Program-made: the position numbers and the translations under genes
Part shown: positions 37,801-49,300 of the stretch, piece by piece
Layout: each line of letters opens with the position of its first letter
Position numbering within the stretch: the stretch's first letter is position 1
Source of the DNA: Paulownia fortunei
Lineage: Eukaryota; Streptophyta; Magnoliopsida; Lamiales; Paulowniaceae
Reading direction: 5' to 3'
Length of the DNA: 64,000 bases
Assembly (NCBI GenBank): GCA_019321725.1
Contig: CM033107.1
Coordinates: 17,537,445-17,601,444 of the forward strand
Notes under the pieces: model-generated
What the model was told of the DNA's origin: nothing
Databases searched by the model: none
Seen by the model: only the letters and a program-made list of their open reading frames with translations

Positions 37801-40800
37801 AACATAGTGCAATTGATTTTCATATGTGTAGCAACTTGTCAAATTCTAGTTTTTGGAAGGATGAGAGATTCCAAATTCTTTCCACCTAAGCAATGCTATC
37901 TTTTTCCCGTTGACTTTTCTTGGTCATGAACTGGAATTGTTTTATGATCCAGATTCATATTCTGTATGCGGAGGTAAACCTAGAGGTTAATTTCTGGACA
38001 ATAATTTGCAAAAGGAATCTTTTGCAAAATACAGGCCACTTTCACAGAAAATTGATTCCTCTATTCTTTTTTGGTCAAATTAGTCCTTCAGTTGAGTCCA
38101 TATTGAAGTAGCTTGGGAATGACAAATTTATGGTCCAGGGACTTTTTTAAACCTGAAATCCTTTTAGTTTATATGAATTCTGACATGGTTTTTGTTTACT
38201 GAAGAACCGAGTTATTGCCCTTCATTTATCAACTTTACTAAGTTAAAATAGTTCTGGTTTCACAATTTTTTGTGAGTTTCTGAGTTGGAGTTTGAATCTA
38301 CCTAGGTCTAGGACTTCTTGGAGTCTATTTAAAAAGCCACTTGACTCTTCTATTCGTCAGAGTGAAGTATAATAGAATTTTCTACATGAATTGTTCTTTG
38401 CTTGAGTTGCCTCAGGCCTGTTAATCCTAGGTGCTATCCCACTAGTTTTTAGGTGTTAATATTCAATTTTGGGCAGCTTACACCTTTGCCTGAGTGTGCA
38501 CCTATTGTCCTTAAATAGCCGATGCATTCAACTTGAACCAATGCTCCACAAATCTGTCATAAATTTGTTTATGATCTTTTCAAATTATGCATATCAGCAT
38601 TATTCTTTCTTTCTCTTGTTTATTAATTTCACAACATTAGCCCTCTCTTGACATCCATCAATATCCAGATACAGCAATTCTCTAGAACAAATCTGCTCCA
38701 TAATCTAGTTACTGTCTCCTTTAGATTGACTATCAACTTTGATACAATCTCTGGATCCTGTCTACCACGAAATCTACTCCATAATTCACTCTCACCTATC
38801 AGAACTGACAATCAATTTTAATTCAAGGCAAGAAAAGATGCCCCGAAATTGTCTTACATCACGACATTTGTGGGCTGTGGCTTATTTAATGTTACTGTCG
38901 CTCTCTAGTGTCATAATTTTCCTGATACATTTTTGTCTTATTGCAGGCTGTTATTGAGAATATCTCCCTGAAGCAGAAAATTTTTGGTGATATTGAGAAG
39001 GCATGCTCTCCTCACTGTATTTTGGCTTCAAATACCTCTACCATTGACCTCAATATAATTGGAGACAAGACCAAATCACAAGATCGGATCGTGGGTGCAC
39101 ATTTTTTCAGGTTAACTACTCCATGATAAACTTTAGAAGTGATCTCGTAAATTTTGCTTGAGACAGGCAAAAAGTAAATAACAAAAGTAAAACTATTACT
39201 CTCCCTCTTCTCAGAGCTGATAGGAAGTTTGATGAGCAGTGGTACTAATTTAACTTTTATGACCATTTTGTTGGATTTATATGGATGAGAAGGACAAGAA
39301 AGAGAACAATTTTCTATTCAGTGTGTTTCCTCTTAAAATTGGTATAGAATCCATTATCTTGATATCAATTACTTTGGATCGATGAAACATATATGAAATG
39401 ATACGTATGACATATAATTTCCATATGTGGTAAACCAAAAAGATAGAATGAATTTTGTGCCATATGATAAATTATATTCTCTATTATTTCAAGGTCATGC
39501 CCAATATTTAGAGTTTTGAATTTGGAAAAAGGATACACAGTGCCTAAAAATGATATAAATCCTGTCTCCCTTAAAAATTCTCCATCCTCATCTTCAATCC
39601 CCCTCCATGTTGAACCCTTTAATTGTATCTGGCAGAAAAAATTGGTGACCTACCAATTGTTCTTGCATTTCTGTACTTATACTCTTCATTATGGCTACAA
39701 AGTTCCAGTTAAATATGTCCACAGAAGAAGCTATGTTGTACAGTTTGGAACTGGGTGTTGTAAAATACTGGCAGCTTCTTCTGTTTAGAAGTTGTTACAA
39801 AGTGCTTCAATTGCTAATTGACATGTAATTGTTGACAGTCCTGCCCATGTGATGCCTCTCCTGGAGATTGTACGGACTGAGAAGACTTCTCCTCAAGTAA
39901 TACTTGATCTAATGACTGTTGGGAAGACCATAAAGAAAATTCCTGTTGTAGTTGGAAACTGCACTGGCTTTGCAGTCAATAGAACCTTCTTCCCGTACTA
40001 TCAAAGTGCACATCTTTTGGTTCACTTGGGGGTGGATATCTTCAGAATTGATCAGCTTATCAGCAACTTTGGCCTTCCTATGGGCCCATTCCAGTAATTT
40101 TCTTTCCTTTTACAATATATGTTTCCATCCAAGCCTTTGCATTTCTTTCTGTGACCATGGTTAGCGTCTCTTTCCAGATTATCTCATAAAGATGCATTTA
40201 TTGGTGATCTACGATAAATATTTAATGTTTAAACTCAATGAGTGTTCTCAAAAGCTTTTCGATTGACTCTATAATGATTGTGGTTAGCATATTTTTATGA
40301 TTGTGATTCCTGGTTTTTCTACAGGCTTCAGGATCTTGCAGGATATGGAGTATCTGTTGCAACAACAAAAGAATTTGCTTTATCTTTTCCTGATCGAACC
40401 TTTGAATCTCCGTTGGTTGAGCTTCTCATGAAGAATGGGAGAAATGGTAGAGATCAATTGTTTTTCTTGCTTAATTTCAAAGGTTTGGATTTTCTCTTCA
40501 CATGATACTTATAGGTATTACTCTGTTTCAGGTAAAAATAATGGAAAAGGGTATTATATCTATGAGAAAGGAAGCAAGCCAAAACCTGATCCTTCAGTGC
40601 TCCCTATAATAGAGGAATCTAGGAGGCTTACCAATATTATGCCTGGTGGGAAGGTGTGAAGTAGATTTTACACTATTTCATAAGCAAGATTAATACATAG
40701 ATGTGTTTGCTTGTAATCAAACTTCATTGGTAAATGATATTTTCTGCTGGAATCTTCATGCAGCCTATATCCGTTACTGATGAAGAAATTGTTGAGATGA

Positions 40801-43052
40801 TACTCTTTCCAGTGGTGAATGAGGCATGTCGGGTTTTAGATGATGGCGTCATTGTCCGAGCATCAGATATTGATATCGCCTCTGTTCTTGGCATGAGTTT
40901 CCCATCTTATCGGTCAGTTGTCCATGATAATCTTCACCTTGTAAATTTAAGATGGATTATTATTTCTTTGCTTTTCTGTTCACTTTCCATGTAATCTTAT
41001 TTGAATCCGATACATTCTTTCAATTATTTGAAGATTTATTGGCGATATCAGGAATCATGTTGCATAGCGCAAATAACTATGTCATCAAGTCTTCTATTCG
41101 TGGCAAGGAACAAATAATGGAGAATGGAGAGAGAATTACATTAACTGCTGTAGTCATAGGTGGAAATTTTGGTGACTGAGGCTGGCAGGCAGGGAGGGGG
41201 GAGGTGTACAATGGGAAGAGAGAGTGATATATTTGTAAATTGTTGTCCTCAATACTTGTGATGCATGTAATTGTGAAGATGCGAGTGTAATGTGGCCATC
41301 TAATTATCCCATCACTTTATGTTCGTAAATGGTTCTTCCATAGAATGAGTACTATTATTTATTTAGAAAAATATCACTGAGAAGGTTTGTCTTTTGTGGC
41401 AGTGGTGGTATTATTTTCTGGGCAGACACCATTGGGGCAGATCGCGTATACAGAAGTCTCCATAAGTGGTATGAAGTATATGGGAATTTCTTCAGACCAT
41501 CAAGATTTTTGGAAGAAAGAGCAACAAGTGGCATCCTGTTGGTAAATATTCTTTTAAAGCTTAAGATTATATCATTCTACTGCCCATTCAGTTGATAAAT
41601 AACTTATTGTCCTTATACTGAGACATCATATTACTCATGCCATGTTAGTCTGTAGGCAGTGTACTTCATGCGCTAATCATTTTATAGCTGGCACTGACAA
41701 GACTGTTATTCATCAAAGATCACCTTCAGATATGAAAATGCCCTTTTATAAAAATCAAGCGAGATCCATGTAGTTATTTAAACACCATGCAGAAGAGCTT
41801 CGCCATAAAAACAAGAAGGTTACAAACATGATACCAAGATGGTGCTTGGCTAACCTCATTTTATGAACAATAATCCTATAATATGCTTTCCAATTTTTAC
41901 TTGTTGCCTTTTTCCGGTCTTTTTTTGGTCAATTCAGCCAGTAAATAAGGGAATTCTTGAATCTTGTAAGTTTCATGAATGAGTGACAGCTGGCTCTTCC
42001 CATGAGGAAATCCATCTACTAAGGGTAAAATATTAGTGTAATTGCAATTCAGTCCTGCAAGTTAAATGATACAATCTTTTAGTACCTGTAGCATTACTCT
42101 GTTTATACTGGAATCATATTTAAGTTTATCATTTCAATAACAAAAACAAAAAATAATAATAAGTTAGTCCAAGTAATATACAAATATGTATCTAGTGTAT
42201 ATTAAGAAATTAAGGCCTTACGTGCTTCTAGTACACGCTCTTGTAAATGCTATTTTTCTTTATATGCCTTTTGAACTTCATGTAAATACTCGTTGCTTTT
42301 AGCTGAGTCTCTTATATGCATAAAGTAGATATCAATATTACACTCAATGAAGGGAACTCCACTTTGACGAAAGTCACTGAACTTTCTATTTGTTTTTGAA
42401 TCTTATACTTATGAATACTTAAGTTTGTCATTGTTATCATACTATTAAACTAAATGCTAATGTCCATCTTGATAATGCATGAATGTTACTATATATAAGT
42501 TAACCAGTAGTATGATGCAGTGTGCGCATAACAGTTCTAATGGAACCATCCAGTTTTTATCTTAAAAATTGCAACACAATTTAGAATGATACGATTCTCA
42601 TATGCTTATGCATCAGAATGTTAATATGTTGCACTATTAGTATGAAACTAATTATTCCTTTTCATGGTAGTTTCATTACCATAGCTTTCTAAACTAATCT
42701 GAATCCTTGTTCATTGCATTAATAATTTCTCATCCCATATTTTTACTAAAATGCTCATTTCTCAGTTTATTGTAGTATTTAAACAAGGAAAACGTTATCA
42801 GGTGAAAAACAAATTGCTGACTTTTGTAGTATTTAAACAAGGAAAATGTTATCAGGTGAAGAACAAATTGCTGACTTTCCCAGGGCCATCTCTTAGTGTG
42901 TGCGTGTACACTAGTGTGTGCTCAAATCTTTTGAGGCCTTATGCATATCCACAGAATTTGCTGAAGGTTGACAATGTATATTGACTCAACAGTCCTGTTT
43001 TATGCAGAGTGCACCTGCTTCAACATCTTCAGTAGCAAGGCCGCGCCTATAA
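31897..43052 (+). CDS. AIM1: Peroxisomal fatty-acid beta-oxidation multifunctional protein (AIM1/MFP type)
   Basis: Hydrates 2-enoyl-CoA and oxidises the 3-hydroxyacyl-CoA in peroxisomes. Eighteen exons join in frame: 31897-31990, 32066-32137, 32740-32802, 32899-32955, 33057-33124, 33231-33312, 33425-33480, 34719-35021, 35436-35522, 37295-37469, 37669-37790, 38947-39110, 39839-40093, 40325-40446, 40532-40653, 40764-40912, 41403-41541, 43008-43052. All introns are GT-AG. The product has 724 residues, the usual size. The crotonase half has GGGLEL (E115) and LPELTLG (E135), spaced like the catalytic pair of bacterial FadB. The dehydrogenase half has GGGLMG (315-320), NTST (422-425), GAHFFSP (H445) and LLEIV (E457). 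The C-terminus ARPRL ends in PRL, a minor plant PTS1. It is closer to AIM1 (SLHRTDK, YYIYEKGSKPKPDPSVL) than to MFP2. Start chosen because KQARVTMEVG aligns with family N-termini. Confidence 0.95.
35523..37294 (+). other. Large intron 9 of the MFP gene
   Basis: This 1.77 kb intron separates the hydratase-coding exons from the dehydrogenase-coding exons. It contains a short 21-base tandem repeat (36693-36734, ggaaaactgatcc) and a T-run near 36619-36632. I see no embedded gene. Confidence 0.6.
42771..42878 (+). repeat. 54-base tandem duplication in the last MFP intron
   Basis: Two adjacent copies (42771-42824 and 42825-42878) of a unit beginning tgtagtatttaaacaagg differ at only a few positions. 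It lies in the 1.47 kb intron before the final exon and does not affect the coding sequence. Confidence 0.9.
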
Positions 43053-46000
43053 TACGCCTATAATACTTCTGCTCGATATTCAGGGTGATTGGGAAAATTA
43101 ACTTTATTTGCTATCAATCAAGTGAAATAATAATGTTTAGTGACATTTACAACTTCAACAAATGGTGTTGATATTGAGAAGAAAAACGTCTCAAGCTGCC
43201 CCATTCCTCTCCTCACCAAACAATTTGTTTGTGTCGGAAAGAACAATATTCATGTTGATTTTTATTTCACATTAGTGTCGTTTGTACTCGTGCAACTTTT
43301 GTACTCTGTTTACATGAAAGGTGTCGCCTTATCATTCCTTTTATTCTCTGATGAGATATTATGTAGAGTATGTGTCAAATGGGTCGCAAAAATGATACTG
43401 GATAGACTTTTTTGCTTGCATTTATACATGGTGGATAGACTTACCACATGCCCAATAAATACCCTTAACCTTCTTGTTTGTATTTTTGTGCTTAAAGCTG
43501 TTTATTTATGATATTTATGTGCTATGCTGGTTTTAGGACTTGGCATGCTTGTTGTTCAACTAGGTTTCAGATAGGTTGCCCTGTGGATCTAGCTCCTTGG
43601 CCCTTTAGTCTTGCTCACGCGGTCTATCTTCTCTCAATTGTAGCCTCTTCTAAAACCATGTATAATAGTTTCTCGTGTTTATTCGGACCTCCATAGTCTG
43701 TGTTATAACTCATCTGTTTTGGATGAGATATCCTGTGACAAAAGGTTTATATATGAAAAGTTTATTTAGACAATTGAAGAAAAAATCATTAATTTTAAAT
43801 GAAAATCATTTCCTTAAAAAAAGAAGAAAAAGAAAATGCATAAAGATCTTTATTGAAATTAATGGAAATTGAACTCTTTGATCACCAAAGGATTTGGGAA
43901 GGAACACCAATAATTATGAAAGTACTATCAAGGATATTGGGTCAAGCCTGGCGAACCTGTTCGCCTTCAACCGCTCGGGCATGGAAATTGAAAGAACTAG
44001 TGAGTCTATATGTTATAGGTTAGAGAATTAATTGATTTTTCTGGTATAAAATGTGGAACTCTTTATAGTAAGGGTGATGTGTGATGTAATCACAATGTTG
44101 GAATATTTGAAAGGGTTTATTTGGGTAACTCTTAAAAGAGTTCCGAGACTATACCACTTATTTTGGGACTTTGCCTCTTTTGGATTCATAATATGATTTG
44201 TGGGTTCGACTAAAAAAAAATAGAAAAGAAAAAAAGAAAATGACTCTACTTCCCCATTATCATGCATATTTTTTTTCTTGGTTCCAACATACTCCATGTG
44301 AAGCATAGTGAACTTCACAAGAATGTTAACAAGAGAAGGGGCTTCAAATAATTCTTTCTGCAATGAAATAATGTTTTTGCGTGTCTCCAAAATAATGTAT
44401 TGCCATTGTTGTTAAGTAATTTGTACTTATGATCTTATTAGTCAGGGTCTAGTGATTAGGAGAGGAGTTGGGAGATGGAGAAAGGAAAAAAAATCCAATC
44501 AACCAAGCACTTCTAATGAGAAACATTATTGGAGCATTTGAAATGGGCCAATCACATCATTTTTGAAGAAAAAGCAGTCAAGTTTTCCCATTCACAACAG
44601 TCTATTGACTACTTTATAACAAGTGCATATATGTGGGTATCAGCTGAGTTCAGAACCATAGATATACAAAGATTCAGAAGACAAAATAGTCTCTAAACTT
44701 AAACTCTTGGTGCTATCTCAGTTTTATCTTAGAGAAAGAGCACTTAATTACTGTGAGCTTTCTTGTAATAATTGATATATTAAGAGTACATAGAGCTTTC
44801 TTGTAATGATTGATCAATTAATAGGTTTTGATAGCAGATTACAAGTAAGAGGCGATTTTTAATTCAATACCTGCTGTGAGACTTTCCGTTGAATTGATTC
44901 AACCACCTGCATAAAACTAGCACTTAGATGACAATTTGAGATCCCTTTGGTTGAAGTCCCTATCCAGTTCCCAAATATCCTCTCGTCAAAAAATGGAAAT
45001 AGGTGGTGATAGAGCAGGCCCACAAATTTTTGAGCAGGAACTTCGCAAACTTTAGAGTCCCAAGTGTATTTGAACTGACATTTGCCATTTTCTGTGATAC
45101 TTCAAAAGCATAGATCTGTGTGCTCTTTAATATTCAAAGGAATCTGGCATTACTTTTCTCTTGGGGCTTTTTCACATCCCATAGGCCAGAATCCAAGGAT
45201 GTGTATGGAAGAAAGCTTATGTTTTTCCCAAAACCAATCAGAAACAAAGTTGCTTCCTTTGATTTCTGGAAAGAAATATGTATCAGCACTGCAAAGACTT
45301 TGATCATGATGCCAACAGTAACATTCAAGCTGCCAGCAGCCAAACCAAATATTACCCTCACCAGTCTCCAGAACAGAATACTGTACACTTTATTTTGCAC
45401 CAAACACATTCTTCTTTGTTCTTTTAATCCCTTCCAAAGGCTTAATGAAAAAGCTTGGACAATCTCAGATATTTTATCCCCACAAAATCACTTTCTTCAT
45501 AAGGGAAACAAATATACAATTTAAAGTGCCTTAGTTAATAGAGAGGATCACTTCCAAGAAATCAAAGATAATAAACTTAATGAACCTTGGACAGTAGACA
45601 AGGATTTATTAGAATCTTACCTGTAAGGAGTCAATTTGAACAATAAGTTGAACAAGAAATTAAACCTTCTTGAACAACGCTCAAGTCATTACAAGATGCA
45701 GGTCTCAGTTGCCTCAACTCTTTGAAGAACATTGTTATCTTTCTTTAATATTTACACTAGCAATCTGGGAACAAAAAAAATAACACATACACACACACAG
45801 AGTTGCAACACAAAGGAACATAGACTGAATCCTGCCTTAGACTGTGATGCATCGACTGTGTTGTTCCAATGAATTGAATGCAAATGTTATCTTAGAGAAA
45901 AAAAGAAAAGGAAATTTTATATCTTAAATTGATATTGTTAATGAATGCATAAAGATATGCATCAGATTTAGGTCAGTTTTAAGAATGGCATCTATATGTA

Positions 46001-46097
46001 GTGCTAGCTGCAACACCGAACAAAAGCCGAAACAACAATGGCCTAATATTATGAGATGCAGCAGCATATTTTGTGCAAATATCTAGTCCAATACATA
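43053..46097. other. Convergent intergenic region (3' ends of both genes)
   Basis: Between the stop of the plus-strand MFP gene (43050-43052) and the stop of the minus-strand CXC gene (46098-46100). It must contain both 3' untranslated regions and polyadenylation sites, which I cannot place with confidence. Frames at 43140-43511 and 45120-45524 look like chance openings. Confidence 0.5.
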
Positions 46098-46354
46098 TTA
46101 CAACTCTCCTTCAGCTTTTGTTCTTACATCCCCATTTTCAGCAGGTGTTATTTTCATATGGGGGACATTATTGGCTGCACCATGTGCTAGAGTAACCACT
46201 GGAGAAGTTTTTTGTGGAGCAGCAGCAAATTTGGCAACACCATTGCTTATGGGCTGTTGATTCCTAGTTTCAGTTTTCACATTTGACATGCTGCTGCTGG
46301 TTACGTCTTTTTCGTTACCTGATTGTGTTCGTGCCAAAGAAGAATATTTCGTTT
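46098..46354 (-). CDS. Last exon of the CXC gene
   Basis: Acceptor ccatacag precedes AAACGAAATAT. 85 codons including the stop TAA at 46098-46100. The encoded tail ([18 protein letters not shown]..., ending KAEGEL) is low-complexity, rich in serine, asparagine and proline, like the variable C-termini of TCX5/6-type proteins. Confidence 0.85.
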
Positions 46355-49300
46355 CTGTATGGTGGAACAGATGGGTCAGTAGCTCCCAAAAGATAAAAGA
46401 GCAAATATTCATTCTCAGTTAGAAAAAAGGTATGAAATAAATTTTAATGTTAGACTCTGCAGATTAAGCCATGTAAAGATAGTTTGAACAGCATACTTTT
46501 GCAAGACACTAAACCAACATGACAACAGGGCAAACCATCTTGAGCAAGTAAGTACATGAAAACTTGAAATGATAAACATATTCATAAGTTAATTTAGGGC
46601 AAATCACATTCATGGTCCCTAAAGTTTACTTTTAGAATCAACTTTAGTCCATAAAGTTCAAATCGCAACCTTACAATCCCTCATGTTATAATTTGGTTAC
46701 AAGTTAGCTCTCAAATGAAACTCCAGGCAAAATGGTCAAAATAAGTGAAAAGTTGCACTTTAATTCATGATTTTGCACTTCAGTCCCCAAATGATAAATT
46801 TTAATAAAATTGCATATATATGTCTTAAAGTATGTTTTTAAGAGTTCTTTATCTATTCAACCTCTATTTAAAAAATTCAGCATAATTATGGAGTTCAAAA
46901 TTATAGTTTAAAATAACTATAATTTGTGCTTAATTTTAAGTACAATTATTTTGGGGAAAAAAACTTATTTTCAGAAATTAAATTAGATTACTTTTTATAT
47001 TATAGATTAATTATATAAAATTAAATTTTAACTATAATTTTAACCTACATTACAATAGTATTTACAGTTTGCATAAATGTAATTATATCATTTTTATAAT
47101 TACTAATGCTAAGTATTAATTTCTTATACTAAAAACAATCTGTATAAGCTTCTCACAAGGAGAGGCTCATAAACAGCTTCTCATTCATCCTGGCATGGAT
47201 TTCCAGTTATCACATGCCACACAGCGATGCATAGGATAATATTGACAAAATATGAAGCTGGTGTAATAGACACATTCACCAAATGGCACATAAAATATGA
47301 ACACCATTAAGATCAATTAAAACAGTAATAAAAATCCTGTGTATATTATGCAAGAAGCAGATTACAATGGCCTGTCTGTGGCAATATTATGTAATTTGAG
47401 TTGTTTTGCCATGTGATCTCAATTGAGATTTAGATTTGACTTATTTCTCCAAATAACTTCATGTGCTAATGGTGTAATGATAAGCACACTTCCGGCAAGT
47501 ATTTATTTATTAATAAAGATGGAGGTGCTCTATTGTTGCGAAGTTGATGGCAGTGGCACACTTAGTGGCATGTGGTGTAGTAGAGTCGGTGGGATGAGGA
47601 CTTGGAGGAAAGAAATGGAGCTGATCATAGGAGTGATGCTGATAGGTAAATAATACTTGATAAAAAAACATTTTTTTCCATAAACACCAATTATTTTCAT
47701 TACATACTATGAATAACTTATCTATATGTTGGTGAGATTTAGATAGTGTGTCGTTTGAGATTGCATTGACATTAGATGCTCCTGTCAATTCTCCTTCTAT
47801 CTTTTCTTCTCGTTGAAGAATTTTAAAGCATGAAAAGCCAGCTTATTAATTCCTAAAATTTTAATAGGTATTATATTAAGAGATCTGAGTACTGATGCGG
47901 TTGTTGGTTTTAATTGATTTTACCTTGATATGCTGGCTTATGCATCTTTTTTTGCACCTATTATAAACAGGTTATAATGTGACATTGCACCACTTAAGTA
48001 CCTCTATATTTTGTATAATGTGTACAAGATCAATATAAATTCATAATTCTCATATATTGATAATCTACGACAATATTATTTTAATCGTACAAGATCAATA
48101 TAAATTCATAATTCTCAAATATTGATAATCTACGACAATATTATTTTAAAGTAATGAATATATGCAGTAATTTTAGTACCATAAATTTTGAAAATGATAA
48201 AATTAAAATTAAATTGTTAGAGACCATAAATACTATTTCATTATAGGATAAAGTTTATAAATAAAATTTTAGATTATATAATTAATCTAAAACTTAACCA
48301 TATATAATTTCAAAATTAGCTGTATGGCCAAACTATTTTAGTTAAAATCAACCAAAACTAAAGTTCTTCTAAAAATTATTAATTGGAACTCCATAATTAT
48401 GCCAAATATTTTAAATACAAGTTGAAACGGATAATTAAAACTCTTAACAATATATTTTAACATATAATATTATGCATTTTCACCCAAATTCATCATTCAG
48501 GGACTAAAGTGCAATTCTTCACTTGTTTTGACCATTTTGCCCAGAAGCATTGGCATGCCTTCCTCACATGAGCACTTTTCCTGTAAATTTCCACTGGAAA
48601 ATTCGTCTGAGGGACTAATTTGCAACCAAAATATAACATGAGGGATTGTAAAGTTGCAATTTGAACTTTAGGGACTAAAATGATCCTAAAGGTAAATATT
48701 ACGGACCAACAATGTGATTTGCTCTTCAATTTCTAAAAACAATTTGTCATCTTTGCTACATTGATAGACATTAAACTAGATTATCATTAACCAATCACTT
48801 CAAGTCTTTTTTTTTTTCACCCTTTGGTAAGCTTAGTCTAATAGATGGGGGGAAAAAGCAAAGGGTTCATGGCTGCATCTTTAAAGCTAAGACCTAGCTG
48901 GGTACATTTGATAACCAGAAATCCCAAGCTTTTCTTGCAATTGGTGAGCTATAGAAGTGCTGACCATCTGAAACTTAGCGATGAATCTTATCATACCAGT
49001 ACTTTAGCATCAAAAGCAAGTAAAAGTGTCCATACAATTCTGTATATGCACAACAATGGCTTATCACACAACAAAAGATTTAGCAACCTGGCATATTAAT
49101 TCTAGCTTTCCTTTGACCTATCTCTAATTGATAAGTGCATATTTTGACATATTTTTATATCAAATCCTTTATACTTTTCTTGCTTTATTCTTGTTAATAT
49201 TCTTGTTTTATTAATGTTTTGTGTTAGGGAATAAATGAAAGCATGTTTTCAGACTTGTGCAGTTTTTGTAATTTGAGCATAACTTCATGATCAAAAGCTC

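Noticed and set aside
40952..41179. Possible extra exon between MFP exons 16 and 17
   Set aside because: Exon 16 (ends 40912) and exon 17 (starts 41403) join directly to give the conserved SYRGG stretch, so an insertion would disrupt the family alignment.
43140..43511. 123-codon open frame just downstream of the MFP stop
   Set aside because: It lies in the presumed 3' untranslated region, has no family resemblance and an amino-acid make-up typical of AT-rich noncoding DNA.
44028..44390. 120-codon minus-strand frame between the genes
   Set aside because: No motif, and the poly-A/T composition explains the openness.
45120..45524. 134-codon open frame between the two genes
   Set aside because: Overlapping frames on both strands, no recognisable motif, no splice context.
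46800..48460. Possible host gene inside the Mutator-like element
   Set aside because: The only sizeable frames (47423-47653 and 47510-47788) overlap on opposite strands and show no domain; I see no captured gene.
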